Positions 11,860 through 22,947 of a stretch of DNA of 64,000 nucleotides are shown piece after piece. Each line of letters opens with the position of its first letter. The first letter of the stretch is position 1. Under the pieces are notes generated by a model. That model saw nothing but the letters and a program-made list of their open reading frames with translations, did no database searches and was not told the origin of the DNA. A program made the translations under genes and the position numbers. The stretch comes from Clusia tigrina (taxonomy: Eukaryota; Arthropoda; Insecta; Diptera; Clusiidae). The stretch is taken from NCBI GenBank assembly GCA_920105625.2, contig OV050030.1, forward strand, positions 101,186,152-101,250,151. The letters are read 5' to 3'.

Positions 11860-12619
11860 AAATTTGGTATATTTTACATGTATGTACTCGTACATACGTA
11901 TATAAATATATAAAAATGTAGTTCATTGATAGGACTTACTTCCTATGCGGCTAAAAAGACTAAAACATTTATTCTCGATAGTGGAATATATTTTATTTAT
12001 ATTTCTAATGTTAATTAAAATGCATTCCACTTGACATTCGGTCCTAATTCACTAATTCAACATGGTTTCGTAATTTTTTAAATATATGTAAATGTGTAAC
12101 TGTGTTTATTTTGTTATGTGATTGCTTTGATTTGTTCCCTCGATGCTGATGCTTGCTGATGTAGATCCAAAATCTGTTGTCAATCCCCCGACGGCCCCAC
12201 ATAGTGTCGTGACCTCGCTGGTCTAGAAAGAAGTGGCCGAGTCAAGCGGCGATAGATCGCATGTAAGCGATTCACATGGCAGATCGGTGATACCAACCGG
12301 AACGAAGGTTTGCCCGAACTCTCTACGCACAATCTGGAAGGACATAGTGCGTGGAATTCTCTTCGCAGTATGCTATACTCCGAATGGAGAGGGAGAATAT
12401 GGTGATGGTCGCACCGGGTGGCAGCCATTGTAAATAGGGGTTCACGGCGTGAACAAAGTAAAAATTTTTAAATTAATTCGATAAATATTCTGAGCGTTTT
12501 AAATTATTTCAAAACTGTTGATTTTTGTTATCTTTAATAGAAAACGGAAATGGTGGACTACAGATGAGACCTTGTATAATGATAACCATTTTAAATGTCA
12601 AAATCACTGCTGCCAAATA

Positions 12620-13549
12620 TCGGGTTTTTCAATAAGAGCGCTACAAAAGTTTTTTTAAATAAAACAAAACTGGTTTTAGATATCAATGAAATTCTTTTAT
12701 CCTGTGAAAGTACGTTCGATGCCATTATGTATGGAACTCGATTTCTTTTGCATGGCTACCACGGGCACGCTTGCAGAAGTCCAGACGTTGAACCCAATTT
12801 TCAACGGTTTTCAAGCATAAATCGGCCGATACTGCTGCAATTTCACGTTCGATATTCGTACGAAGTTCATCAATCGTCGCTGGCTTGTTGGCATAGACCA
12901 TAGACTTGACGTAGCCCCACAGGAAATAATCTAACGGCGTCAAATCGCACGACCGAGGCGGCCAATCGACTGGCCATTTCGTGAGATAACACGTTCACCA
13001 AACTTGGTTTGCAGTAAATTGATTGTGGCATTCGCTGTGTGGCTTGTGGCGCCGTCCTGTTGGAACCACATGTCCTCCAAGTCCATATTATCTAATTGGG
13101 GCCAAAAATATTCGGTTATCATTGAACGGTAGCGATTCGCATTCACAGTAATGTGCCGGTCTTGATCATCGCGGAAGAAATACGGCCCAATGACGCCACC
13201 GGCCCATAAACCGCACCAAACCGTAATTTTTTCAGGATAGAATGATCACTCATGGAGTACGTGTGGATTGCTGTCTAACCAATAACGCATATTTTGCTTA
13301 TTGACGAAGCCATTCTGCCAGAAATGAGCCTCATCATAAATTGGACGTAGCGCTCTTAAAGTTGAGGCGACTAACTCCGAATTTCGGTAGTAAATTTTAA
13401 TAATTTCGACTCATTGTTGGCTCGTATATCTTTGCATGATGAAATGGCAAACCTTTCTGAAGAGAAATGTCAAAAGAGCGGGAAAAAATATGGCGTCGTT
13501 TGCTGTCACTATCGATTTACTTTTGTAGCGTTTCTTTTGCAAAACCCTT
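12620..13549 (-). mobile_element. Rosa-type mariner (DD41D), internally deleted
   Basis: Terminal inverted repeats of about 30 bp: TCGGGTTTTTCAATAAGAGC at 12620 and the complement of ACTTTTGTAGCG...GCAAAACCCTT ending at 13549. A TA target duplication flanks them (12618-12619 and 13550-13551). The inverted sibling at 8.6 kb has the same flanks with a single TA and no insertion. At 930 bp the element is short for a complete mariner (about 1.3 kb), matching the transposase deletion inside. Confidence 0.88.
12725..13437 (-). pseudogene. Rosa mariner transposase, deleted and frameshifted
   Basis: The minus strand starts with MQRYTSQQ (near 13435), part of the helix-turn-helix region, runs to STLRALRPIY and jumps directly to DEAHFWQNGF, so most of the DNA-binding and linker region is gone. 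The catalytic core then shows the first Asp in DEAHF, the second in FQQDGATSH (near 13060) and the third in LTPLDYF (near 12935). A one-base frameshift near 12968-12980 separates the last two. Allowing for it, 41 residues lie between the second and third Asp, the hallmark of the rosa lineage first described in the fruit fly Ceratitis rosa. An in-frame stop follows VLHE. The gene is inactive. Confidence 0.8.
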
Positions 13550-13690
13550 TACTACAATGATCTGTTTTTTTCAGACTCGCTTGGAAATAAATACATCTTA
13601 TATGTAGAGTAAAAAATCAACGTGTGACATATATGTATATAATTTACACACCTTTTATCAGTATGAAGGGCATTTAACGACAAAAAACTT

Positions 13691-14585
13691 CTTTCTTTAA
13701 TTTCATAAATATAGAGTTATTTTATATTATTCGTAAATAAAATTGAGTTCAATAAAAACAAAACCAAACTTGAATAAGTTAAACAAAAAAATATCCATTT
13801 CTTACCTAAAAAATATGCAACAATCAATACGGAGCTTTAATTCATCGTTTGCTATGGTTAGCTCCGATGCCAAAATTGCTACAATTTTGCAATTACTCTT
13901 TTAAAATTCACGACATATTCTATCTTAGAGCGGGCCCATTGACTGTACAATATGGTCGTGCGCCGTGTTATGCGCAACTACATTTTTATGTTGTTGGCTC
14001 CGCGGTAACATATAGGTTACGCGAGCAAGATAATCAGTCATGTAATGCGAATTTAACGAAAGCAATTTCTACTGAATTCCAGCGTGTCAATTCTTTCGTT
14101 CGATCCTTCGTTGCAATGAGACATCATTGTGCGAGGGCTGAGAATATTAAAAGAAAAAATGTTATGGTTATAACCATCAATCGTAATAACGATATTCGAC
14201 GTTATAACGATTCAATTGCAACGGATGTTGCAGTTATTTGATAGTAAACCACCATAGTTGATAGGGAACCACCATTCGAAAGAAGTCTAGTGTCCTTTTA
14301 AAAAACGAATGGGGCCATTAGAAATATTTGTGTTTTGGATTCACCATTAGATAAATTGGCCTACCCATTGTTTTCTCCAAAAAGGGAACCCTTGGTGGGA
14401 TGAAAATATACCTTTAAATTTCCCTTCACTGTTACGTACGTAAAATACATCACGACATAATGTCACTATGCTGCAATATGCATCCTATAAACTTGCAAAC
14501 CAGGGACGATATTTGTCTATTGCCCCATTCGAAAAAATAATTTTTGCAATGGATCGTAGACATGTATGTCATATACGAGTATATG
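13691..14585. other. Unassigned; one 130-codon frame
   Basis: A frame at 13849-14241 (plus) encodes 130 residues with no recognised family, no signal peptide and no repeat; it may be a chance frame. The rest shows no repeat shared within the window. Confidence 0.4.
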
Positions 14586-14745
14586 TTTGAGCTCACCTTT
14601 GGTGCGGTATAAACTTGTATGGGAATCTGAACTCCCTAGTCATTAGAAACAAGCTTTCTCTAATGTAGGTACCAGGCCACATAGGAGTTGAGGGCAATGA
14701 GAAAGCTGATAGCTCTACATTAATCAGTATATTTAGGGCCAGCTT
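14586..14745 (+). pseudogene. Family A RNase H fragment
   Basis: About 160 bp align with 21660-21760 and 29690-29820. The frame reads VPGHIGVEGNEKAD, the C-terminal RNase H block. The rest of the element is absent. It shares with copy B the TTTGAGYTCACC segment that copy A has lost. Confidence 0.65.
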
Positions 14746-15104
14746 CGATTGGGGCTTCATCACCCGCAAATGGAGGAAGTAATTGTATAATATATACCCA
14801 AGGTGGGTGCGAAGAATTCAAGCATGCGTAAATTCATTTCTTCTGAAATCCATTTAGAAAGTATTGACAGCCATATAAGAGAAAGGTATCCTACACAGAT
14901 ACCTAACACTCAATCTGCCTGCTTGTCCCTCCCATCTCCACTAAGGAGAAATTTGTTGACGCTGGGGTTAAGACTGTGAGGTCGAGGCAGTAATCCATCC
15001 CAAACTACCAGTTCGTAGGACCTAGAGAGGAATCTCTCTTCCTGATGGTTGTCAACCTAGCGGTTTGTATAGCCCGATGAGAAAGAGCGTGGAGCTGGCG
15101 TCAG
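14746..15104. other. Unassigned, perhaps LOA-3 5' leader
   Basis: No coding signal. Its position just before ORF1 of LOA-3 makes a 5' untranslated region possible, but no start site motif or target duplication was found. Confidence 0.35.
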
Positions 15105-15972
15105 ATGGTATCGCACCTTATAGTTTCTCATAGTTTGAAATCTGATGATGCTCTTGTCAAAGCAAATGAGACAGGTGGAATCACTAAAAGCCAAAAAGTG
15201 GACGCCCAGAAATACCCATCTTATAGCGACGTTGTCAAAGGTATGGGCGAGATGCTAGTCATCATAGACCGGAAGGAGGAGGAAGGGATTATACCTAAGG
15301 AGAAGTGGAGGTGGGTGGAGCAAGCGATTGACAAAGTCTACCTCCATGTCTTGGAGGAAAATCCTGGACCCATTTTCTGTCACGATGCTGGTTAGTTTCA
15401 GGGCAGCGCCCAGCTGATCGCATGCAATGACAGCAGGTCGGCCATGCTCTGTAGTATTGTGGCAAGCAAGGTTGGCGGGATTTGGCCAGGAGCCAGGCAA
15501 CAAGCTGTCAGAACGGAAGAAGTTCCAAGCAGAACCCAGACCTCGGATCTGGATTCCGCCTAAGCCTGCTGAACCGGCAAAGATACAGGAGATATTGCAA
15601 CAAGAAGCTGCCAACTCATAACTGGGTGGAGGGGAAATAGAGGAGCCAGTAGGGCTTAGAAGACAGGTGTTATTGATCCTCAACGACGAATCTCTTGCCC
15701 CACTGACGGAGAAAAAGGGATTCGGGTTTGTTAAAGCAAACATTCGGATATACCGTAGTGGCGGACAAGCTTTGGAACCAGAAAAGATAGGAGGTGACAA
15801 CGTTAACGTGTGCGGCGGTGGTGAGGAAGGGATCCCCATCTGCCAAAGGTCAACTGACTCAAAACAACTGACTGGGGTCGGGCAGCTCTTTGAGGAAGAT
15901 GACCTCCTTGACTATAGCGAAGCAGAGGAGGACCCTGTCATGACGATGGTGGAGATTAAAAGGAGCTTATGA
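15105..15972 (+). pseudogene. LOA-3 ORF1 (Gag-like), two frameshifts
   Basis: Frame 1 (15105-15395) holds YSDVVKGMGEMLVIIDR, IPKEKWRWVEQAIDKVYL and ENPGPIFCHDAG. Frame 2 (15427-15621) holds PRPRIWIPPKPAEP and an ILQQEAANS end. Frame 3 (15667-15972) holds LILNDESLAPLTEKKGFGF, RIYRSGG and an acidic tail (DDLLDYSEAEEDP). These are consecutive parts of one LOA ORF1 protein broken by small indels. No CCHC knuckle remains visible. The stop shares bases with the ORF2 start in an ATGA overlap (15969-15972). Confidence 0.65.
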
Positions 15973-17940
15973 AGCTTTTCCAAATCAACCTCCATCATTC
16001 TAGACTCGCCTCCGCGAGTTTGTTGGCCCACCTGGGATCCGTTTGATTCAACATGTCCAACATCAAACAGCCGTGGATATGCGGCATCTAAATCTACGGT
16101 TTAAAGATAAGAGCTTTCAGCCTGATAGCCGCTAAGAGCACAGGCAAGCCTCGTGCTTGCATACTAGCAACGGATACTATTAACATCTTCTTCCTCCCCC
16201 ATTTAAGCAGTGGCGACACGTTGTTAGCAAGCACTGAGCTGCAATATAGAAGTTTATAAGGACGCTCCACCGGAGGTGGTTCGGGCACTGGTGACGGAGG
16301 CTGCTGCAGCCAACAGCAATTTGGTTGTCGCCAGCGATATAAATGCCCACAACACGCTGTGTTGGTGAGTCAGTATTAGACTTTATCATAGAAAATAAGG
16401 TTAGTGTCTAAATTTAGACTCAGAGCCGATATTTATAGCACAGAACAGAAAGGAAGTTTTAGATATCACCCTGACTTTCGATCAGTTCGCAAACAATGTA
16501 AAAAGATGGAGAGTTTCGAACGAAAATTCCTACTCTGACCATCGATGTATAGAATTCGAATTGAACTTCTCAGTATCTTCAGTTACGACGTATAGAAATA
16601 TACGGAGGACTGACTGGGGAAAGAATAGGAAGAATGTCCCGGTCTGACCCCACAGACCCTGTCGAGTTAGACGGGCTGATTGACAACATAACCAGGGCCT
16701 TGAACAGTTCACTTACAACCAGGTGCTCGGTTGTGGAAAGGAGAGGCAAGAATAAACCACATAGGTGGTCGACGGATCTAGTCCAATTCGGAAGTCTAAT
16801 AGGCCACTATTCAACAAGGCTAAAACCTCGGGTCTGTAATCGGACTGCGAAACCTATAAGGCTGAACTACAGGATAAAAAAGCAATTAGACCTGCGTAGC
16901 GAAAGTCCTGGCAAAATTATTGCAAGGACGTGGGAGAAACATCGCAAACAGCCAGACTAATGAGAATCCTAGCGATGATACCATCCAACTTGGGATACCT
17001 GACAAGTTCGGGGGATGCGTTGGGCGCAACGGGCGAGGAATCTTTGACTCTTCTCTTAGATATCATTTTCCAGGCAGTAGCAAGATGGAGTGTAATAACT
17101 CGACACCTATTGGCAGGTAGTCAGAGATAGGGAATGATAGTTGAGAAAGTTCAGTGGGCCATTAACAGCTTTGGTCCTTACAAACCTCCGGGTCCGGATG
17201 TACTCTAATCACAGGATATAACTACTCCCTAGGTTGTGGAAGCAATTAGAAATTGTCTTAACCTGGGCTATATTCCAGTAAGATGGAGAGACACGAAGGT
17301 TTCATTCATACCCAAAGCGAGCAGGTCCGCACATGGCCAATCAGCCTCACGTCTTTCCTCCTAAGAACCTCCACTTTAAGCAGACAGATCTGCAGAGGAA
17401 CTCTGCATGATAGATTTTTCTCGCCTCTGCTCTGGAATTTGTCGGAAAATCCCTTACTGCCAGCACTAGAGAGGGGTGGGGGCGGGGGCGGGGGTTTTGC
17501 CACGTCATATTCTATGCTGCCGATTTGCCAATTGTGACTGGAGGGAAATGGCCAACTATATGTTTCCGGGACATAGGGATATTGAAGGGAACTGTAGAGC
17601 TGATGAGTTACCTAGACGGGGTAGCAACCATCCTCTGCGTATGGACAGTTGGGAGATTGGAATATCAATTGCGACCTGCAAACTAATGTTCAGAGATAGC
17701 CAATAGGTCTAGGGCAGACGAATGCACTTGCTTGAAGGCTGGGCTACTGTGGTTGAAACTTAATAGGAAAAAATCTAGACTCTGGCTTGGCCTATCAAGA
17801 GAATATATCTCTTATGCCGTGGTTAGTATAACGGGTCATTGGTTGCTCCTACAGAAGCTGTAGGGATGAAGACGAGGAGGAGACTGTTGAACATCTCTCA
17901 AATAAACTTTCTGCTCTCTTACGTAAGTGTCCGGCATGAA
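15969..17940 (+). pseudogene. LOA-3 ORF2 remnant
   Basis: The ATG at 15969 gives MKLFQINLHHSRLASASLL, the endonuclease N-terminus. The endonuclease is then broken by stops but traceable to about 16560. RT begins near 17140 with AINSFGPYKPPGPD and continues with RNCLNLGYIPVRW (near 17240), then a FFSPLLWNLSENPLL block (near 17420). The G-rich run at 17475-17500 marks a deletion junction, after which the RNase H end reads FPGHRDIEGNCRADEL (near 17565). A Cys/His stretch CSYRSCRDEDEEETVEHL lies at about 17845-17900. No catalytic YADD box survives. Confidence 0.65.
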
Positions 17941-18159
17941 GGTCAAACCAATCCTGAGCTTTATTAGCGCTTCAAAGTGGTTACATGAGTAAAGTAGTAC
18001 ATTGTTACGAGCTGTTATCTTAATGGACCCCATAGTGGTCTGAGTGGGTTGGTATGTTGACTGACTGCCACTAAAACTTAACCAAACCTAGCAATTGTAT
18101 AGATTCCAATGAACCCTCTCTGTCAGTCCATAGTATAATTTAGTTCGATGTATCTTCGC

Positions 18160-18478
18160 CAGAATGGTAGCATTTAGAAATCCTAGATATACTTACTGTG
18201 AATTCATCGATAGTTCAGTGCATTCACTACTCTCATTCTTTTTACTAAAAGCAATGGAGATACTAGTTAATATATATCTCTTTGAGACTGTATTGAAAAG
18301 GTGGCTTTTGCATACTTGTCAGTTTGCGTTGTCGGGAAATCTACTGAAATTACATTATACTATCTCACTGATTTTATTCAGGCAGCACTGAATAAAAAAA
18401 ATAGCATTTTGTGCCTTTTTTGATATTAAAGGGGCTTTTGACAACACTCCTCACGACTATATTTTTTCATATTTTCCT
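18160..18478 (+). pseudogene. Family A RT fragment (N-terminal blocks)
   Basis: The frame reads FFLLKAMEILVNIYL, then QFALSGN and, after a stop, AFCAFFDIKGAFDN, the RT blocks up to the first catalytic Asp. It is cut at 18478 by the 3' end of the minus-strand Jockey. The same family resumes past the Jockey at 20.5 kb, so the Jockey probably inserted into family A. Confidence 0.7.
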
Positions 18479-18662
18479 TTATTGGATCTTCTAATTTATT
18501 TTAGAACTAACAATAATTTAACAAAGTCTAAATTAAGTTAAAATATACAAACACAGGAAGTTTACAGTTTTAGTTACTCGTTGCCACTGCTGCGAGCGAA
18601 ATTAGTTTCGAAGTTTTTTTACAAGTTTGTTGTTAATAACACTGAATATTCATACAATTATC

Positions 18663-19380
18663 TCAAATTGAATGCAATTCTAGAGTATCCTTCCTTCCAA
18701 GTCGGATGTAGCCTTCATTATGTGGTAAATTTCTGGCTAAAATACTTGTGTGTTTTCCAAGTATAGAACTATAGCTTTTAGCAAAGTTTGATATTTCTTT
18801 AGATGCCGTCGGAATATTTAAATAATTGAGGATATTTTCGCTTTTCATGTACCAAGGGGCTTTGACAAATGTGCGCAAGAGTTTTGATTTAGCCCTTTGT
18901 AGATTCTCAACATTTGATGGAAATGCTGTACACCGGAGTTGGATACCGTAAGTCCATAAAGGCTTTGTTATGGCTTTATAGAGTAAGAGCTTGAAATCCA
19001 GTTTGAGTCTTGATTGCCTATTTAGAAGCCAGTTTAGCTCTATAATTTTTAATTTTACTGTATCGGAGCACTGATAGATAGGCTGCAATTGTATCTGTAC
19101 TGGCTCGCAAGTTTTTTTACATAATGTAAATGTAAAATGCACGCACTGATCTTCATTCAGTTTGATTCTCCAAATACCCATCCAGAGCTACAGAGTATAC
19201 AAGTGTTCTTGGAGCACTTTGGATGCAATGTTTGGGTCCGAGTGGGAACATAAAATTACAGTGTCATAGGCAAATGCTGAGGTGACGGTTTTTTCATTGG
19301 TTGGCATATCAGCAGTATATATCGTGTAGAGCAGATGTCCCCACATACTAGAAGATATAATAACCAGTTACTGTTGTAGG
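18663..19380 (-). pseudogene. Jockey RT, C-terminal half; catalytic box mutated
   Basis: The remnant starts at SSMWGHLLYTIYTADMP (near 19350), the block normally GxVLGPxLYxIYTxDxP. The catalytic box reads FAYDT (19260-19274), so the first Asp of the F/YADD pair is replaced by Tyr. The thumb region (172-codon frame 18663-19181) carries WRIKLNEDQCVHFTF, KLLLYKAITKPLWTYGIQL and the QRAKSKLLR stretch typical of Jockey and its relatives. The protein is truncated at its front and lacks a catalytic residue, so it is certainly inactive. Confidence 0.8.
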
Positions 19381-19399
19381 GGTTAAATTTTTTTTATAT

Positions 19400-20400
19400 T
19401 GCTGAAATTAACTATCTTCTTTTTCCTTCAGACGCCTCTGTATATTTTTGGTGCAAATTTGTGCCTTTTTAGTGCTGGAGATCTCTGCTTTTCCCATTCA
19501 CGTCTGATAGATCGTTTTTCTAATAAACCCGTTTGTATATCTTTCGGAGCACATTCTTGCCGAGTAACAGGATTAAAGGGCGGGAATTACAATTCTGTGA
19601 CTGCATATACAGCTGCATTTATTTCCTGGTCCAATTTTAGGGATACAAACAGATTGAGATGCGAGCTGATATACATTTTAAATTTCAACCAATCCGTTTG
19701 TTTGGAAACTAGGGCCTTTTTGTAGTCTCTTTTCGACAGTGTTATTATTGTCGGAGTACGATCCAAGGAGAGATCTAGAGATGGTTGTACGAGGGAGTGA
19801 ATGCTGTGTAAACCTTTAGCGACTCCGAAGTCTGTAAGGTCTGGGATCTTACCTTTATCTGTAGGCCAATATGTAGGGCTGCCACAAGATAATACGTCGA
19901 GCCCTAGTTTTGTTATCGTGTCCCCTTTGGAGGTAATAGACAAGAGCCCCAATGGGTATGTTTGGCAGTGAAATCTCCAGCAGCGATAAATTTATTACCG
20001 AGAATACCAAAAATGTGCTTATATTGGTATTCCTCAATATTGTGTCTGGGTGGGCAGTAGATTGCTAATTTTATTAGTCCACTTACATATTCTTCAAGTA
20101 TAATACTTGTTGCTTGAATAGAATCAGTGCTGAAATTTTACATTGGGAAATACTTTATTCTATTTTTTTAAATTAAAATTGATGTGACACCACGAGCTTT
20201 GCCACTATGCTGTTTGATATCGTAGATGGTATATCCATCTTTATTGAAACTATTTTTCTGAGTGAGATGGGTTTCCGAAATGAGAACAAGGTCATTTGAG
20301 TTTGAATTTAGGAAGTGTTTGTGCTCAAACTTGTGCTGGTTTGCCCCGTTAGCGTTCCAATGTGCGATTTTTATGGTATTTATGGTTTTGACAATAGAGA
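19400..20400 (-). pseudogene. Jockey endonuclease, broken
   Basis: Reading from 20390 on the minus strand: AHWNANGANQHKFEHK, NDLVLISETHLTQKN and KDGYTIYDIKQHSGKARG, the start of an apurinic-type endonuclease. It continues in 19855-20037 with a KHTHWGS-type motif in an alternative frame. The 121-codon frame 19587-19952 has GSPTYWPTDKGKIPDLTDFGV and RTPTIITLS, the C-terminal endonuclease block (the SDHxPI-like motif reads LDRTPT). The linker ends near 19400 with LEKRSIRREWEK. Frameshifts separate the parts. Confidence 0.75.
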
Positions 20401-20411
20401 TTGTAATATCA

Positions 20412-20553
20412 TGTATTGGACATCCACCCAGCGGATATCCTTTGTAGACTTTGATTTTAACAGATTTGTCATCTGCTTCAGCTGCAGCAAGACTACTGTT
20501 AGCTACTGGAAGTGATGTTATCTATTCCTCTATTGTTAAGAGGTCTAATTGTG
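20412..20553 (-). repeat. Inverted family A piece facing copy A
   Basis: This segment is the reverse complement of 20554-20670, including GGATATCCTTTGTAGACTTTG and its partner CAAAGTCAACAAAGGATATCC. The two arms face each other around a short asymmetric centre. Copy B (28545 on) shows the undisturbed order, so the inversion is local to this site. Confidence 0.75.
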
Positions 20554-22105
20554 ATTAGATAACAACACTTCCAGTAGTTAACAGTAGTCTGGCTGCAGCT
20601 GAAGCAGATGACAAATCTGTTAAGATCAAAGTCAACAAAGGATATCCGCAGGGTGGGGTATTATCACCCATTTTGTGGAGTTTAGTAGTTGATGATCCCT
20701 GATAAAACTCACAAATATAGGCACATCATGCCAAGGACGATTTTGTGATAATAGCTAGATTAAAATCTGAATACACCGTTTGTGATATTATAAAGAGGGG
20801 CTTATTATCAGCTGAATGGTACAGGGGAACAGGATTCAAAATCAATGCCTCGAAGAACATCGCAGAGCCTTTTACTAGAAAAATATCCTTCCCATATATG
20901 AAGCCAATTCTTCTAAATAGTAAGCAAGTCGATATTTGCTGTGAGACAAAATTCCTCGGTGTCATTTTTGACAAAATCTTATTGTGGAATACCGTCCTGG
21001 CAGCAACCACCAAGAGTGCTACAACTTCCTTAATAATATGCAGACGGCTTGCTTGTAAAACTTGGAGATTTATTAACCCAAAATTGTTCGCTGACTGTAT
21101 ACCATGATGGAGAGACATATCATCCTCTAGCCTAGTTCAATGAAGTCAGACTTAAGGACGCCTTGTCTGTCTTGTCATCACTGAAGCTATACGCACCTTT
21201 CCAAAGACAACAATGGAAATAAACTAACACCTTTGTATCTAGTAATACAAGACTCTGCTAGGAAATATTTTAGCAGAATAAAAGAACTTATTTCGAGGGA
21301 ATCAAATTACACCCAAAATACAGGGGTAACAATGCTGTACACTGAAATCTCACAAGGCGTTTATGCCAATATAATTCAATTTTGTAAACAAATGCAGTAC
21401 AAAGTTGAGTTGCAAAAAGAATGGGACCGTATGTATAAAATTAGAGAAAACTCCTTCTTATGGTATAAAGACTAAGAGGAGAACTGGGGCGAAAGTATTT
21501 GGGCCTAGAACCAACTATTCCATTTCTAGGGGTTCTTTCCCAAGCGTATTTCAAGCGTATATTCACGCTATTGAAAGACGTGCCCAGTTCAACATTGACA
21601 GGAAGTATCGAAGGAAAAACATCGTGATTATATCCGATAGTCAAACAACTCTCTAAAGTTTTGTAGGACTGTATTGGGAAACTGAGCTCCCTTAGCAGTA
21701 AAAGCAAGCCATCTCTAATGTAGTTACCAGGCCACATAGGAGTTTAAGAGAAATGAGAAGCTGCTACCTTAGCAAAAAAAGCTGCGACGTGTCAGTTCAA
21801 CGGCTCTAAACCCTTATGTGGACTATGATCCAAAGCCATTGGAGATCTGCTGTGGAAGTGTGCAGATGCAAAAATGAGTCAAGCCTGGAAAAATCTTCCG
21901 GTGTTAAGACAGTCCAAAGCTTTTCTGGGAGATTTTAATACTAAAACAGCTAAATAGTTAATAAACCTGGCTCGGAGTAAATTGAGAATTATCACAGACA
22001 TTTTAAGCGGACACCGTAGACTCAACTATCATATTAACAAGTTGTGTTCATCTCCATCTGTAGATCCTGTGGAGAGAGTGATGAAACCTTACTGCACCTC
22101 ATCAC
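20554..22105 (+). pseudogene. Family A copy A: RT end and RNase H
   Basis: Carries GYPQGGVLSPILW (near 20640-20680), a degenerate catalytic region reading HAKDDFVII (near 20727), KSEYTVCDIIKRGLLSAEW, then ICRRLACKTWRFINPKLF. RNase H follows at about 21480-21780 with SISRGSFPSVFQAYIHAIERR and IISDSQTTL. The Cys/His tail begins near 22060 and is cut at 22105 by the Mag-like LTR element, resuming at 26368. Stops and frameshifts are many and most are shared with copy B, so the copies were already dead when the segment duplicated. Confidence 0.75.
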
Positions 22106-22255
22106 TGTAATGAAGGCGACAATTGTTGAGTATAAACTGAACTATATTGAACTAGACGATATTCATGTTACATAGTGGGTGAGAGTAGATAAACATAAAT
22201 ATAAGTGCAATAAGAGAATGTAAGATGAGAGGGCAGGGTTTCCTACCCTTTGACA
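22106..22255 (-). repeat. 3' LTR of the Mag-like element
   Basis: 150 bp, beginning TGTAATGAAGG on the plus strand and ending CCCTTTGACA. It differs from the other LTR at three bases. The polypurine tract lies directly inside it. Confidence 0.93.
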
Positions 22256-22266
22256 TCCCCCTTTTT
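22256..22266 (-). other. Polypurine tract of the Mag-like element
   Basis: On the element strand AAAAAGGGGGA directly abuts the 3' LTR, the usual position of the plus-strand primer. Confidence 0.8.
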
Positions 22267-22365
22267 AAGTTAGATATAAAAGAAAATGACTTCAATAAAA
22301 TAATGACTTTAATTCATTGTTAAATATAAATATGTATAGTATATGCGAGTAGACTAGTTTCCATT

Positions 22366-22947
22366 TTAAGGTTTATAGCGATCTGGTTCTTTAATAGTAC
22401 GGCCATAGCGTGACATCTTGATTGCTGGTAATGATGGTTTGGTCATCTCACATTCCGCCGTTGTCGTAAGAGATGTGTCCGTTGATTCTGTGGTTTCAGG
22501 TATGTCTGGTACAATTGTTTGTGGTACTGGTATGTATGCTTTTGTTGGTTGTATGTGAATTGAATTACGTCTTATGAGTTTACCGTCGTCAGTTCTAATG
22601 TAGAAGGAGCGTGGCGTATTTTTGTTTTCATTTTCAATTGTTCCGGATACCCAGTTACGATGTCCGCGTTGTACTCTGATACGATCACCATGTTGAATCG
22701 GCTGAGAACGTTTTGTACCTTCATCATAATTTTCTTTGTACGTGTTCCATAGTTTATTCATATTGGCTTGTACATTTGCTACTACTCGTGGTTTTAATAC
22801 TTCGTTTGATGTCGGTATTGTACTTCTTGTGATTCGGCTCATTAAACGTTGATTCGGAGATTCTAATTCATCATCTGCACGTACCTTTCGGCAAGGCCGT
22901 TTGATTTCGGGTAATAAGGACTTGATGTTTGATGTTGTATGTCCCAA
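22366..22947 (-). pseudogene. pol: Mag-like pol 3' part: integrase C-terminus
   Basis: The real portion begins near 22880 with SPNQRLMSRITRSTIPTSN, the region after the integrase core in Mag-type elements, and continues through VQRGHRNWVSGTIE to a C-terminal YGRTIKEPDRYKP. Upstream of 22880 this frame is only the shadow of the main pol frame. The main frame ends at 22863 just after NGLAERYVQ. The stretch expected between the two (I estimate about 50 codons) is missing, and the join changes frame. The C-terminal domain would help DNA binding during integration. Confidence 0.7.

Larger units (their letters stand above)
11860..13690 (-). repeat. Inverted-pair repeat, copy 2 (with nested mariner)
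   Basis: Reverse-complement partner of 8470-9370. Its two halves, 11860-12619 and 13550-13690, are separated by a mariner. The frame at 12180-12428 (minus) is shared in part with copy 1 but belongs to no family I can name. Identity is high enough to align block by block, with many single-base differences, so the pair is not recent. Confidence 0.7.
15105..18075 (+). mobile_element. LOA-3: LOA-type element with RT mostly deleted
   Basis: ORF1 is the best preserved of the LOA copies here. ORF2 retains the endonuclease start, the first RT blocks, a short late RT block, the end of RNase H and a Cys/His tail region. About 0.8 kb of RT and RNase H has been lost near 17470-17550. The 3' boundary is put near 18075, after VGMLTDCH, by analogy with other LOA ends. 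Confidence 0.7.
18480..20410 (-). mobile_element. Jockey-type non-LTR remnant
   Basis: On the minus strand the endonuclease (20400 to about 19590), a linker and the C-terminal half of RT (19395 to 18663) are in order. The first half of RT is deleted near 19395. A T-rich stretch at 18460-18485 (A-rich on the element strand) marks the likely 3' end. The host sequence on both sides is family A. Confidence 0.75.

Noticed and set aside
13849..14241. 130-codon open frame as a gene
   Set aside because: No family, no codon or splice evidence and no conserved motif; a frame this long can arise by chance in repeat DNA.
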